A stretch of DNA of 64,000 bases from Ophioderma brevispina (taxonomy: Eukaryota > Echinodermata > Ophiuroidea > Amphilepidida > Ophiodermatidae): positions 1-64,000 of the forward strand of contig JAMKCH010007136.1 of NCBI GenBank assembly GCA_023653785.1, written 5' to 3'. This document shows, in pieces, positions 49,741-61,705 of the stretch. Made by a program: the position numbers and the translations under genes. Every line of letters begins with the position of its first letter. The first letter of the stretch is position 1. The notes under the pieces were generated by a model that did not search any database, was not told the origin of the DNA, and saw only the letters and a program-made list of their open reading frames with translations.

Positions 49741-49905
49741 AGGTAGTTTGGGGTTTGGTACATTTGTGACCCCACTTTTCTGCCCCCAGTTGAATTCAGC
49801 AGCCTTGACGGAATTAAGTACAGTATTCCCTGCACTTTATTCCGTCAAGGCTGCTGAATTCAACTGGGAGCAGGCAAAGTGGGTGCAGTAAATGTACCAA
49901 CCCGG
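49741..49905. repeat. Long hairpin (fold-back), perfect 30-bp inner arms
   Basis: Inner arms 49785-49814 and 49839-49868 are perfect inverted copies (cccagttgaattcagcagcc inward to the gacggaat end), around a 24-base loop. Pairing continues outward imperfectly (ggtacattt...aaatgtacc). It is non-coding. Confidence 0.9.
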
Positions 49906-51065
49906 TAGTTTGGAGCTTGTGCTATTGTTTTCCTATTTACGGGTTTCGAACCCTGTCTGAAAAAGCGTGCAGCCAATTTGCAAATATTGATTGTAAAGTT
50001 GCCACTCCATAGGAGATCGTATATATTTTATGCAGGCCTGACGTAATAGTAATGGGTTTGAATCCTTTTTTACAAATTTTAAATCACTGAAAGTGCAAAG
50101 ATAAATAAGAGTCAATAAATAATACTTTTGGACAGTACCCCACAACAAATAAAGTAAAAAAAATAGCAACAGTGGAAACACAATCCAAACGCGTGGTCGG
50201 TTTGCATGGTCATGGTAATAAATGGTCATTAACCCTTTTGGCTTTGTCATTCTTGCAATGTCTGCATTTAATCGTGGGCCAGTAGTTGTATAACTGGTTA
50301 AAATGCAATATAGTGTTCCCAGTTTTTCTCCTATATTCTTTATAAGATACGTTTATGGCTTTAAATTATTGTCCATATCCCATCTAGATCATATGCGAAA
50401 CGCATGGACAGCTCCATATTTAATTCTTTTATTTTAAGTTTCGTTAGCATTAGCAGTGGTGGGAACTGGCCTAAATGTCTTGAAATAACCAGTTTGGATG
50501 TTTAAATCTAGTACAGACAAAAGGGAAATTTGTCATTAGTTAAACGTGCCTATTAGACTCGACATGACGACATCACATTTCATTATGTACTATCTATGGT
50601 ATGATCACGATGCTTTCAGTGCAATTTGTTCAAGCACATTGCTGTGTTCTAATTCCAAGGCAATATATGAGTCGGTTTAAACTCTCTTGATTCCTACAGT
50701 CAAGCTTATAAATCTATCTTCCAGCTTCAAAAACTCAATTGTACTTAGCATGATTTCTGTTTTCAGTTGCATCAATATCTAATAATCAAAAGAAAGAATT
50801 AGTCCTCCAAATCTCGCAATTCACAATACGGTGCGCCGCAGTTTCCCTTGCCAGTCCAATTTTTGACCGCAAAAGTCGACATCGCCGTCCAAGTCACCAT
50901 TGGCAAGTAGTGAGATTATACAAACAGCTCATCGAAAAACTTTGAGCGATCGATAGAAAGATAGAAGTTTCCTCTAATATCGTATACAGTCGTTTAAGCC
51001 CGCATTCTAAAACTAAATGATCACTAACTTGTTCCTGTGCAATATTTGTGTTAAGCCAGATTTGG

Positions 51066-51214
51066 GTAGACGTTTCATATAGAAGTCCCATTGATGCAAA
51101 TGAGGTATTGCTATTCATTCCGTCAAGCGCTACTGCACAACGCCATACAGCGCATGGCGGAATCAATTGTAATACCTCATTTGCATCAATGGGACTTCTA
51201 TATGAAACGTCTAC
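51066..51214. mobile_element. Fold-back element with 10-bp direct flanks
   Basis: Arms of about 44-46 bases are perfect inverted copies (gtagacgtttcatatagaag at the left end, its complement at the right end), with an inner attccgtcaag / atggcggaat pair. The direct repeat ccagatttgg flanks it at 51056-51065 and 51215-51224, as expected of a target-site duplication. It carries no protein; a degenerate relative lies at 11440-11570. Confidence 0.85.
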
Positions 51215-51902
51215 CCAGATTTGGATGTCGACTTTCCCCATTATGCATCGGGGAAACATCGCCTCTTTTGAGTCAACCGTTGGCGGCGCATCGAATTGCG
51301 ATTTTGATATCAACGTTCCGAGCTGATTCTTAGAATTGTGGGTGCATTTAGGTATATTAGCTGACAACTATATTTTACCAGTTTTCCTATAGAAATTGTA
51401 CACAACTAAACTGCCTATTTGCATTTTTTCCTTCTTAGGCCCATCAGACAATCCAAGCTTATTGGATTATTCATTATGCCATGTCCAGCTGCGATAAGAT
51501 ATATTTGTATGTTTATCAGATACATGAACCTGATTTTTTTTCTATTCGTTTTATCAACCTTTCTCCCAACGGTTACTGTAAACGTCAGACAGACGTTTAT
51601 AACTAGTCATAACTTGCCAGTTCAATCAAAATAATTTATGATTTACATAATGTTTAAAAACATTCTACAAGCTCGAAGTCATTTAGCCAGCAATAGATAA
51701 CTGATTGTCCTGTCGTTAATGTTGTGTGCTGGACAAAAGCTCTCATATAAGAGATTGTCAAGGGTAATCACACTTAACAGAGAGTCATAGTAAATTGTTA
51801 ATAACAAAACAAGGCTTAACTCACCAATAATTTCCACAATAACAAACTTTGTGAACATTGGTAGAAAGAGTGGAAGATACAAAAGAGGGGGGTAACGTTT
51901 AT

Positions 51903-52079
51903 ACCGGTGTGAAAGTAATTATAGTCCGCCGGGAGCCACAGTCGGAGCCCCATAGACGACAACGGAATAAAGCGTGAAACTAATGTTGCGTAAAGAGGTA
52001 ACTGAATCGAGTGCCATATTCTTTACCATTGTAGCCGGACTGTGAGTACGGCGGACTACAATTACGTCTACATCTGGAT
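51903..52079 (+). mobile_element. ACCGGT-ended MITE, copy 2
   Basis: It starts accggtgtgaaagtaattat then agtccgccgggagcc. The middle has ggaataaagcgtgaaac and actgaatcgagtgcc; it ends with the inverted gcggactac block. Confidence 0.85.
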
Positions 52080-53364
52080 AAAAAGTATCAAATCAGTTAT
52101 CAAATATAAGTGATTTGTACACCCACGTGTTTGCCAGGTTCTAATGGAGAGTTTGTCTAATCTCTGAGCAAGTTCTAGAGTTATAAAGGTATAACTGTTC
52201 AAGGTGATCTTGAGCTTCCTATGGAAATGTATCAAATTGTTGGTCGTATTAGGTATTCCTCAGTATACATTCGTGCAAATTTATAATTTCCATGGTATAT
52301 TCCTGGAGCAAAATTTACACAGTCAATATGAGTGGCCATCTTTAGTCTTGAAAAGTACACACTGAAGTGTCAAATAAGGATTAAATGAACGTTTCTTAGT
52401 TCAAGATGATCAAACGAATAGAATAGTGTGTCATCAGTTTCGACAAAATCGGAACAATCTTAAAACATTTGCTCCAGGATGATTTAAAAAGGTTTCTTCC
52501 TTATAGCTATAACTAAACTCTGACGGTCTTCTCTGCAAAGCAATTCTTAATTTTTGTGACACAAGAATTTGCATATAATATGATAACGCACTGTCGCAAT
52601 GAGCTGAGATTTGGAAATAAACTTTGTGCGAGGATATCTTGAGATCGATAAATAGAAAAACAAGGACGCTATGGTCACCATGTATACAATGTAATGCTTC
52701 CACGTACAATGACTTAGATGAATAGATTTCCCATTATAGTAGGTTATTTATTGTTCTCTTTTGAGGATGATGATGATGATATTGATGAAGTTTGTAATAT
52801 GTGTTTCGGCAATTCATATGCCCGGATGACGATCTTCTCAAGGATTGCATTCAGGCGAAGTCTCCACAGGACCAAACCTCTCCCTTTCTGTTAACATGGT
52901 TAATATGTTTTTATTGGTAAGACTAAATGCGTTTGTCTTTTACTAAAGGATTTTGTCAACATCTTTACGCCCTTTTTATCTTAATGTTTCAATTCACTAC
53001 CTTTGGTTGTGGAACAGCACCACAGACAATTAACGATGCCTTATTTTCTCAACATACTCAATGTCAATATTAATTATAATATACTCAATGTCAAATTTAA
53101 ATTTTTGCCACTCATAACAACTCACTTATTAAATTTAAGATCCCAGTGCACAATTTATACTACAGTCTAATCTGGATGATACACTGCACGGAATTTTAAA
53201 TTTCAGCAGTATCTTTCCGCAATTGAAATCGAGACAGAGCCAATAAACAGCGATTAGCGAAAGTCAACAATGGTGAGATATATTTTGGTTTTGTTGGGGA
53301 AGCTAAGGTGTTCAATAGCGGTGGCTTCAAATATAACCTCCTGTTCATCCCCTGTGCCAGCAAA

Positions 53365-53541
53365 ACCGGTGTTAAAGTAGATATAGTCTAGTCCGCCAGG
53401 AGCCATAGTCCGGGTTCCATAGACGACAAAGGTATAAAGCGGGAAAATAATGTTGCGTGATGAGTCAACTGAATCGAATGCCCTATTCGTTACCGCTGTA
53501 GGTTGACTATGAGTCCGGCGGACTATAAAACTTACACCGGT
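53365..53541 (+). mobile_element. ACCGGT-ended MITE, copy 3
   Basis: Complete at 177 bases, bounded by accggt at both ends. Blocks are tagtccgccaggagcc, aactgaatcgaatgcc and gtccggcggacta. Confidence 0.88.
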
Positions 53542-53961
53542 TTTGGGGAGAGCGTGGCCTTGTGATCAGGGTGCCTGCCTGTGACGCAAATGTACCAAAA
53601 TTCCCGGTGTAAAGAAACTGGGTGTCCCCCCCCCCATGAGCGAGTGTCCTAGCTACCATAGCAACATGTACGGAATAAACCGTGACCTTGTATACGAGGC
53701 CATTGTGTAAAATGCTGAAACAATGCATACAGCACTCAATGGACAGATGGGTGATAGGACACTCAGTCAAACGGACACCGTATTATATGACACCGCGGTT
53801 AGAATTTTACCCAACAATGACTAAGGCTTACCCAACAATGGCTAAGGTTTACTCAACTCTAATATTTTACTCAACAGTAGAGTTGTGTCCTTTTTACTCA
53901 ACATTGAGTAACATTTTTTTACAGTATGCGGATAGGCAAAGAAGAAGAACGGTGTAAAAGT

Positions 53962-54268
53962 GGGCACATGTGGTCCAGTGGATGCAACGACCGACTCATG
54001 ACCCAAAGGTCTTGGGTTCGAGTCACGATGAGGCCGATGTGGTTTGCTCCTGGGCGAGGCACTTGACCTCGCTTGCGTCACTCCACCCAGGTGCAAAATG
54101 GGGAGCTGTTAGGAATATAGTCCATTGAGCGCCGCCCAAAGGTATGAGTATGCATTGGGCATTTGTATGGCGGCTGACATATTCTAGTGGCAGCGAAATA
54201 AATGTAAAGCGCTTTGATAATTTGTGAAAGGCGCTATATAAATGTGGACATTTATTTTATTTATTTTT
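53962..54268 (+). mobile_element. tRNA-derived SINE with a different tail
   Basis: A box tggtccagtgg (53971-53981) and B box ggttcgagtca (54015-54025), then a body with ctgggcgaggcacttgacct. The tail aagcgctttgataatttgtg then ggcgctatataaat differs from the tail at 41551. Such GCGCTATATAAAT tails are common in tRNA-SINEs of marine animals. It abuts the next MITE. Confidence 0.85.
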
Positions 54269-54428
54269 ATAGTCCGCCAGACTCATAGTCCACCTAAACG
54301 GTAAAGAATAAGGCACTGATTTCAGTTTACTCTTCGCGCAAAATTATATAGTTTCACGCTTTATTTCGGTGTCGTCTATGGATCCCGGACTATGGCTCCC
54401 GGCGGACTACATCTACTTTTACACCGGT
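54269..54428 (-). mobile_element. ACCGGT-ended MITE, copy 4
   Basis: Inverted relative to copies 2 and 3: it starts atagtccgccag and ends tacttttacaccggt. The shared middle is gtttcacgctttatttcgg. Confidence 0.85.
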
Positions 54429-54439
54429 ATTAAACCCCG

Positions 54440-54640
54440 AGCTGCCTATTAAAGTGCAACTGAAATGTGACCACCGATAACCGTATTTTGTAACCACATC
54501 TGAAAGAAAAGAATCCTCGACGCATGACTGTAAAAGTCTTATTGTATCTTCTGTTAACTTTTGGCCAATATCTTGTAGCAAGTGTTGAAAGTGCAAATCC
54601 CTCACTGCTGGGGACTGTTGGCTCTCTTGATAACTAGAAT
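54440..54640 (-). other. Weak candidate exon with a helical, death-fold-like frame
   Basis: On the minus strand an open frame reads RDLHFQHLLQDIGQKL then TEDTIRLLQSCVEDSF. The spacing of Leu, Ile and Val is amphipathic and resembles helices 1-2 of death-effector-like domains. Possible acceptors (ctag, cag) precede it, but the polypyrimidine context is poor and the MITE at 54428 truncates it. No partner exon was recognised. It may be a chance frame. Confidence 0.2.
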
Positions 54641-56055
54641 AAGTATTGTCTTATTAATATTATAAATTTATATCGTCTCATTGTACCTATTAACCTATTT
54701 ATAAAATGTTTCATGAACTTTTCCAATATGTCAACCGCGTGCATATGTATAATTTAAAGTAACTTAAGAGTCTGATCTTTATCGTGTTTTTGATTTCTTC
54801 ATTTCGTTAAGTGACAAAGTGCATAACATTTTTCGCGCTTCATTGAAGACAGTATCAAATGTTCTTTTTGTGAATTTAACTATGGTGACGTCATCGACTG
54901 TGAACTTGTAATGTTATCTTCATAAAACACGCTGCCAATAACATGATATTTTGGTAATGCGGCAAACGTACTTTTTGTAAGAGAGTATTGTAATCAGTGG
55001 GGAAAATACAATTTCTTTGTGAATATTTTGGTTTGAAGCAGTTGAAGAAAATATCGATTTTCAGGTTTGATAGGCAAGGGAAATTATAAGCTGTAAGATG
55101 AGATTACTGCTTACAAATATGACAAAAGAATGACAACTTTCTGGAAAGTCACAACAAATGGGCTTTACAGTAAACATGAATTGAAGGCATGTCTACGGTC
55201 ACTGTCGCAGACAAGAATTAAAAAGCATGCTAATGTAGTATCATCCTTACATAAAACTCTACTAAGGTTACATAGGGCGATTTATCATGTCGATGTTAAG
55301 TGGTAGGTTATGCGTTGCATTTGGAGTCAAGGGAATAAGCCTGAATGCTGTATATTTTATATAATGTTACTTAGGAAGTTTATAACTTTGATTAACCTGT
55401 GCGGGGATATCCAACTTATTGGAGGTTGCACAGTATTCGACAGATGCAGCGAACCTATTATTGTCCTGAATGAAATGGCCTCACCAAAAGGCAATTCCAA
55501 AATGTTAGACAAGGTTCCGTGCTCTTTCAAATGATTTTCAATGAGCCTACTGAGCCTTCCATTTATCGTGACTTAAGCACGTCTTGCAAAATTAATTTTA
55601 AAAAAGTAAAAAAAAAACGAATAATATTCCTCTTCGATCCCCTCCTCATTGTCTTTATGTCGTGTGTTTCCTTAAGGTAAATAATTCGGGAAGCTGAGCA
55701 GGAACGAATTTGTTGACAGGTTTATTTGATGGGGTGGTGTACATACATATATGACATTGTCGTCCTAAATCGTGTTTGTATTACCTTTAGGTATTTTAAA
55801 GATTTATTGTTGTCTAAAAGTGTCTAATGTGAGTTAAACATGGAATGAGACTTTTTATGATAGTGTGCATGGGATATGTGTGTGAATCATTTTCAGAGCA
55901 TGAGTGCGAGGACAAAAACAAGTTTCACACATACGAAGCGTGGACAAATCGACGAAGCGAGGCCTTCTCGCTTTGTCTCTACGTTTTTTTTAGACCTTTT
56001 TTGATAGTAGTTTGCGTAGAAAGAGTGTCCTCGCTTTGTCAATGACCTCACTTAA
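54641..56055. other. Intergenic stretch
   Basis: No gene recognised. Confidence 0.5.
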
Positions 56056-56164
56056 TCAGTATATTTGTGTATGAGTTTTCGCTTGTTGTGTGAGCGTGGC
56101 CCGCTCTGCTCTGGCAGGTTTGCGCACATCTGTGTGAATTGTGAGTGCATTTTTTCCGAGTTGG

Positions 56165-56350
56165 TAGGCGCAGGTATCATTGTGTATGTGTGTATATGTG
56201 TGTTTGTGTGCGCGGGCGTGTGTGTGCGTGTTTATTTGTGTGTGTGTGTGTGTAGGTGTGTGTGTGTAGGTGTATGTGTGTGTGTGCATGCGTGCGTGCG
56301 TGCGTGTGTGTGCGTGTGTTTGTGTGTGTGTGTGTGTGTATGTGTATGAC
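56165..56350. repeat. TG/CG-rich microsatellite
   Basis: TG runs interrupted by CGTGCG steps. Long frames on both strands (His-Thr or Val-Cys repeats) are artefacts of the repeat. Confidence 0.95.
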
Positions 56351-56639
56351 GTGTGTTTGGGTGTATGTGGACAGGTCTACTTTGTTCGGACTCGAGTTTG
56401 AGGGTGACGTCATGAAGCACTCTGCATCGCTCTATAGCGTTTCGATTGTGCCGCCTTTGTTCGCATGTGTAAATACTGCAATTCTTAGGTCGACGCGTGC
56501 GTTTCTTGGGTGCGAAAACTAACACACGCACTGACGCCACCCTCAAACTTCAGATGAATTTCTTCATACAGTGGTCCTCGGGAGTTTTCCCATTGTGTTT
56601 ATTACGTTATAACAAAAATGTGGTGTTTGTGTATGGGGA

Positions 56640-56800
56640 TTGTATTTGGGTATGTGTGTATGTGTTGTGTGTTTGTGTGTCTGTGTTTGTGTGTAAGGGT
56701 TGTCTTTGCTTTGGGTATGTGTGTATGTGTGTGTGCGTGCGCGCGCGCGCGTGTGTGTGTGTGTGTGTCTAAAAGAGTGTGAATGTGTGTGTGTAATAAG
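56640..56800. repeat. TG/CG microsatellite
   Basis: TG-rich tract with a gcgcgcgcgcg core near 56739-56750; alternating purine-pyrimidine over most of its length. Confidence 0.95.
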
Positions 56801-57067
56801 TAGTGATTGTAATTGTCAGCGTGAGTATTTTGTGGTTGTGAGTCTACGTGTATTTGGGTATTAGTGTGTAAAAATGAGTTTCTGAGTATACTTGCATTAG
56901 TGTGTGCATGTGCGTACATGGTGTGCTGTGTGCGCGACTGATTGTATATATATGAGATGTTAGTGCATAAAGTGTGCGTGTGTTTCAAAGCCAATTAGGT
57001 ATCATAACGGTCTGGTTAAAAAACACCTGTACATTGGATCCAATCCAGGGCCCAGGGAAGAACCTTA

Positions 57068-57646
57068 AAGCAATATTAGCACATTTTTTGACGAGCCCTC
57101 GCCCCCCCCCCGCCCCGCCCCTTTTCAAAATGTGATATTTTGGGGCACATTTTTACGTATGTGATTGTCTAGGAAACTAAAACAAAAAATACCTGCGAAC
57201 GAGAATGCTAAAATATGCGTATTTATCATAAATTAAGCGATTTGTAATTAGAATTTGGATCCCAGATTGGACTTAACGGCAGAGCTGGAAATGCTACATT
57301 TATGTCCGTCCATGATGAAATAGCGCCACCTCGAGAAAATAACCTCTAACTTGATTTGCCTGAACCAATAAAACAACTAATGGATGAGCGTAGACACGTA
57401 CATGGCGCTATTTCCCGGCTATTTCACATTGGAAGGCCGTTGCCAGCAGCCGTTGAATTATTATCGGGATCCCGATAATAATTATTCTAATTACAAAATT
57501 CCTTTGTTTGTGAGACACAGACATTTTCGAGCTTAACCATTCACAGGTATATGGTTTACTAGCCAGTTACCAATTCAACCGTGTAAAAATCTCAATTTTT
57601 TTGAAAAATTGGGGGCGCTCTTCAAAAAAATGTGCTAATATTGCTT
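57068..57646. mobile_element. MITE with AAGCAATATT ends and TA flanks, copy 1
   Basis: Inverted ends aagcaatattagcacatttt and its complement, flanked by TA on both sides (57066-57067, 57647-57648). Length is 579 bases. An internal palindrome attatcgggatcccgataat is present. The TA target and short non-coding body suggest a Tc1/mariner-type non-autonomous element. Confidence 0.85.
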
Positions 57647-57648
57647 TA

Positions 57649-60000
57649 ATATACCTTACAAAACAACAATAATAAAAACAAAACATAACAAACGAACAAA
57701 ACAAAACAAAAACATCTTGATCTAATTTAGATTAGAGGTTGGAGGACGAAAATTTCGGTGTCAAAAGAAAGCCAATATTTTTCTCATTTACCCTGTGAAA
57801 TCTTAGCTCTGAAAGTTGTTTGATTTGGATTTTATGAGCAAAAACGTGTCCGCATTTTGGTCGACCAATGCTAGACTTACAAAATCAGTTTTATGGCTTA
57901 TATCAAACGGATTGAAATATCGGCTGAAACTTCAATAAAAGGATATGGATTTCCAAAATTCTTTATCACAAAGAAAATTCTAATGATGTAATCGGCCATC
58001 CCCTTTAATAATTTGATTTAATAAGGCTTGATTGATGGAGTTTGTTTGGGTCCCTCTAACTTAAAACCATAACCTCAAAACAGCTTGTAGTCTGCAGTTT
58101 AGTTCAACCTCTAAACAACTCAGATCAAACTGTCTTTGGTTTTGTTTGATTGGTTGAGTTTTTGTTTCGTTTTGTTTTGTTATTTTTTTTTCAAATCCTT
58201 TGGCGGGTTTGTTTAAATCGGACTTATAAACTTTCATCAGAACAAAATAAATCAGTTAGATTAGTTTTTCGCATTAACCTAATTTCAAATTGATAGAAAA
58301 GCTACTTACGTTTCCTTCCTTAGTGTTTGTCAATGAAATAATACGGTCCACAAGAACAATATTTAGAGTACTCCAAATAATTCTTCGTTTATTGAAAAAA
58401 TAAAAGCAGAGAAAATGGTGATTTCATTTGTGTTTTTGTAAACACAGTTGTGTGGTCCTGAAATAAATTTGTGTCATGTTTGTAAGTAGTTATTTACCTA
58501 AATGTGTCTAAGTTCAGAAAAGTTAAGTATGTAAATAATATAATTCTTTAAAGGTTTGTGTATGTATGCAAGTATAGTATGTTTCGCCACATTCAAACTC
58601 TCGAAAAAAACGTTACGTTAAACAGCTATGGAGATATTTACCGTAGTTCTGGCCGTCCATGGGATGTCGTATTTAAAGGGATATTTAAATCACACCAATA
58701 TGCTTCATATTTTATATTCGAAAGGTAAATAAATGAATAATATCAGAAAATGAAGAAATCAGCTCAGAGTAATGTAATTAATTTCAGCAGGTACTATTGA
58801 GTGTTTGTCAATAAAATAATGGGCTGCACAGGAGGAAAATTAGTTATTCAATATTTCTTCATATGTTGAAAAAAAAATAAAAGAGAAGAGAGTAAACATG
58901 TTGTTTCTGTTGTGTTTTTCAATCACAAAATGTTTGTTTCACTCTTGTTTATTAGCAGCCACTTACATAAAAATGACTTATTTTACAATAGTTCAGGGTA
59001 TGAAATAACCAATATAAAACAAATACAGTGAAAGTACATTACACAAGCATATTTAATCTAAATTCTTGCCGAGGCCTGTAAACGGGTTCGATTCTTGTTG
59101 AGTTTTTTGGCAAAATAAATAAATAAAATGATAAAAATGGTAAGATTAAAACCAGTTGCTGTTTTATAAGTACTTCCTTTGTTTTGTTTTTGTTGTTGTT
59201 GATGCTTTTGATTTTCACAAGTAATCAGAGAGGCATGTCTTGTCCAGAGCTCTCTTAATAAACCTGTAAGCCACTATCAGTGATCCCACCCAAAAGAGTC
59301 AAATTGTAATTTGCGGGAATAGCTTAAATATGAAGAATAAATCTGTATAATTCCCATAAGTTATTTTTCCAACTAAAAAATTGACAGAAAAGGGAGAAAA
59401 CATAAGTTTCCGTACGGACAGTAATTACTAAAATATTAAATTGTGTCATTATTTGGTTGCTCGTGGTCTTATCACTTGCAGGGAATGTTAGGGTATCTAT
59501 ACTTGTTACAGTCTTGCAAAAATCAATTTTCATGATTTTCTCGATTTTGGATTTAACAAATCACTGATAGTGCCTTAAATGGGCAGCTTCAGGACTCGAA
59601 CACACGTTGCACCTGGTTCCGCCCAGTTCTTTCGGGTTGTTTCGGGTTGTTTTAAACAATGAAGAGCGGATCAACGCCATGAATCACCGGTCAACAGGCG
59701 GTGAGTTTTGGAGTCGCCTCTAACCTTCATACATTAAGTCCGGAAATTGTATGACCATGATAAGCATTTGATACTCATAGCAACAGTTCATTCAACAATC
59801 GCTCTTCCGAGTAGTAATATCATTACTCCCTTCGATCTCTAATGGGCTTACAAGTCAACCGTTTGATCATTCAATGCATATCAACTCCTACCATGCATAC
59901 AGTCTTAATTGAAAGACAAAGTGACCCAAGAGGATTGGTATGTTGCTGATGAAATCACACGAATGAACGTATTGTTGAGCAATGGTAACCGAGACCCCTT
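57649..60000. other. Intergenic stretch
   Basis: AT-rich with no recognised gene. Related short passages near 58310-58450 and 58790-58930 (gtgtttgtcaat, aaataaaag) suggest an old local duplication. Confidence 0.45.
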
Positions 60001-60839
60001 CGTTTGGTAAAAAAAAAAAGAAAAAAAAAAAAAAAAAAGGCACACACTTTAACCCTAACAGCCGGAGAGGGAAAGGAAGGAAAGGTAAAGGGGAAAGAGC
60101 AAGAAGATTCACGTCCGTTGCTAGGTTCGAACCCGGCCCTCCGGCTCACCATTCCCTGACAGGGATGGCAACCATGAGGGAGCTCTGGCCTCCATCGATT
60201 TCGTGCCCATATGAGTTGTTGGTACGATGACGTCATCTCATCTTTTGGACTTAGTGCCTTTTCTAGCCTCAGCTCATTGAGTTTTATCGCGTCTGGTCGT
60301 GTTAGGGTTATAAAGTTAAAAATATATTGTATCGACTTTTTTATACACCCTATTGTTGACTCAGTTTTTTATGGTTAGGTTTGCGTTGAAAACGCTCTTG
60401 AGTGGACCCGATCGACAAGCCTCGTCCCCCCCCTTTACTCCATCAAAATGAAGATTTTGGTATCATAAGAAGTTCTATTTTTCTCATTACCCCATGAAAT
60501 TTTAGGCACAGTATGTTTCCTGTTTATTTTATGACAAACCGTCTTACAAGTTTGGTATACCACATTTATTAATACACACTGTCCCTAATGGGCCAATTAG
60601 TACACATTTTTTGCTCTACTATCCAAACGGCTGGGACAATTTAACTCAAATTGTAAATCAGATGGTTTTTTGGTGATATGCTTTATGTGAAGGATAAACA
60701 TCATACACTGTTGCTCATAAAGTGGAATAATTTTTTCAGACCCAATCATAAAACGTGTTTCTATTTGAACTCCTCAGTAATCCTAAATCCAGTAGGTGAA
60801 GTGAATTACATAATGAGTCCGCCAACGGAAGGGTACAAA

Positions 60840-61705
60840 CAACTTAAAGTCGCAGATTTCCTCGGGGCTACTCGCAGATTACGTCTGTAAATCATTAGAC
60901 ATCATCGAGAGATGGGTTATTTGAGGCCACGAAAACTCCAGGACGACCACTATTGACTACCAGACATACGATCGCCGCCTGCCTTAATTTGTGCGTAGAT
61001 CCCGGAAATGCCAACGAGGCCGTCTTCGTCCGTTTGTGGAGAAGACACTATGGAACACGTTTCCCGTCTAAACTGTAAATCAGATTTTCAACATGGTTAC
61101 CGGCAAACGAAGAAAAACCCCCCAACAAAATTTTTTTGGTCCCCACGCTAACCGTTCACCAGAGTTGCTCGACTTCACTGGGCTAGGGAGCAAGAGATAC
61201 AGGCTCGGACACTGGCGACACTGTTGTCTTATGGAAGATAGCCGCTACTCCTTGACCTTCAAGATGAAGGCAAAAGGGTTCATCGATTCCGTGGTGAGAA
61301 CCTCCAGAAATCGTGGTGGCTTTTCAGTGAGGGTATGGGCAGTATTCATTATGGTGAAAACGTCACTGGTGTTCCCATGGAAACATGAACGCCGTCGTGT
61401 ACCTGGACATTCTGGAACCACTGCCTTCCACATGCAAGAATTGGTTTTATGTAACCAATGAGTTTTTGAAAATATTTGCGGCTCGTCTCTCCCCGTCTCG
61501 CACATATTTTCAACACTTCATAGCGTGACCGATAATTCTTGTATCCGACTCAAATCATCCAATTTATATCAAACACTACCGGAGTTAGCTCAAGCTCTGA
61601 CTGATGGATTGGGACGTTCTGCCCATCGACATCATAAACAACCTTGAAGACAGTATGCCCGCACGTCTTGACGCACTGATTCATGCCCAGGGTGACCATA
61701 CTCTA
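60840..61705 (+). pseudogene. Tc1/mariner transposase pseudogene
   Basis: Fragments in changing frames follow transposase order. IIRHHRERW and TTTIDYQTYDRRLP come from the DNA-binding part, then LHWARE, the SYGR and RVHRFRGEN block, and MGSIHYGENVTGV from the catalytic domain. LPIDIINNLEDSMPARLDAL and HAQGDHT at about 61616-61700 are the C-terminal end. The usual SDES motif with the second catalytic Asp has become SYGR followed by a stop, and several frameshifts and stops lie between, so no active enzyme is made. Confidence 0.85.

Noticed and set aside
50894..51367. Longest open frame in the window, 157 codons on the minus strand
   Set aside because: A third of it is the fold-back element; the rest matches no family I recognise. 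Kept only as context for the insertion.
52434..52709. Minus-strand frame of 91 codons as a possible exon
   Set aside because: No motif, no repeat pattern and no convincing splice sites.
53791..53935. Repeated TTTACTCAAC / ATTGAGTAA motifs, also near 37910-38070
   Set aside because: Recurrent, but borders are unclear and spacing is irregular; not enough to define an element or a CRISPR-like array.
56177..56546. Long frames rich in His-Thr or Val-Cys on both strands
   Set aside because: Translation of TG/CA microsatellite.
60006..60240. Possible retroposon with an A-run and a ggttcgaaccc box
   Set aside because: The box is a self-complementary B-box-like sequence, no A box is at the right distance, and the A-run lies on the wrong side for a simple SINE reading.
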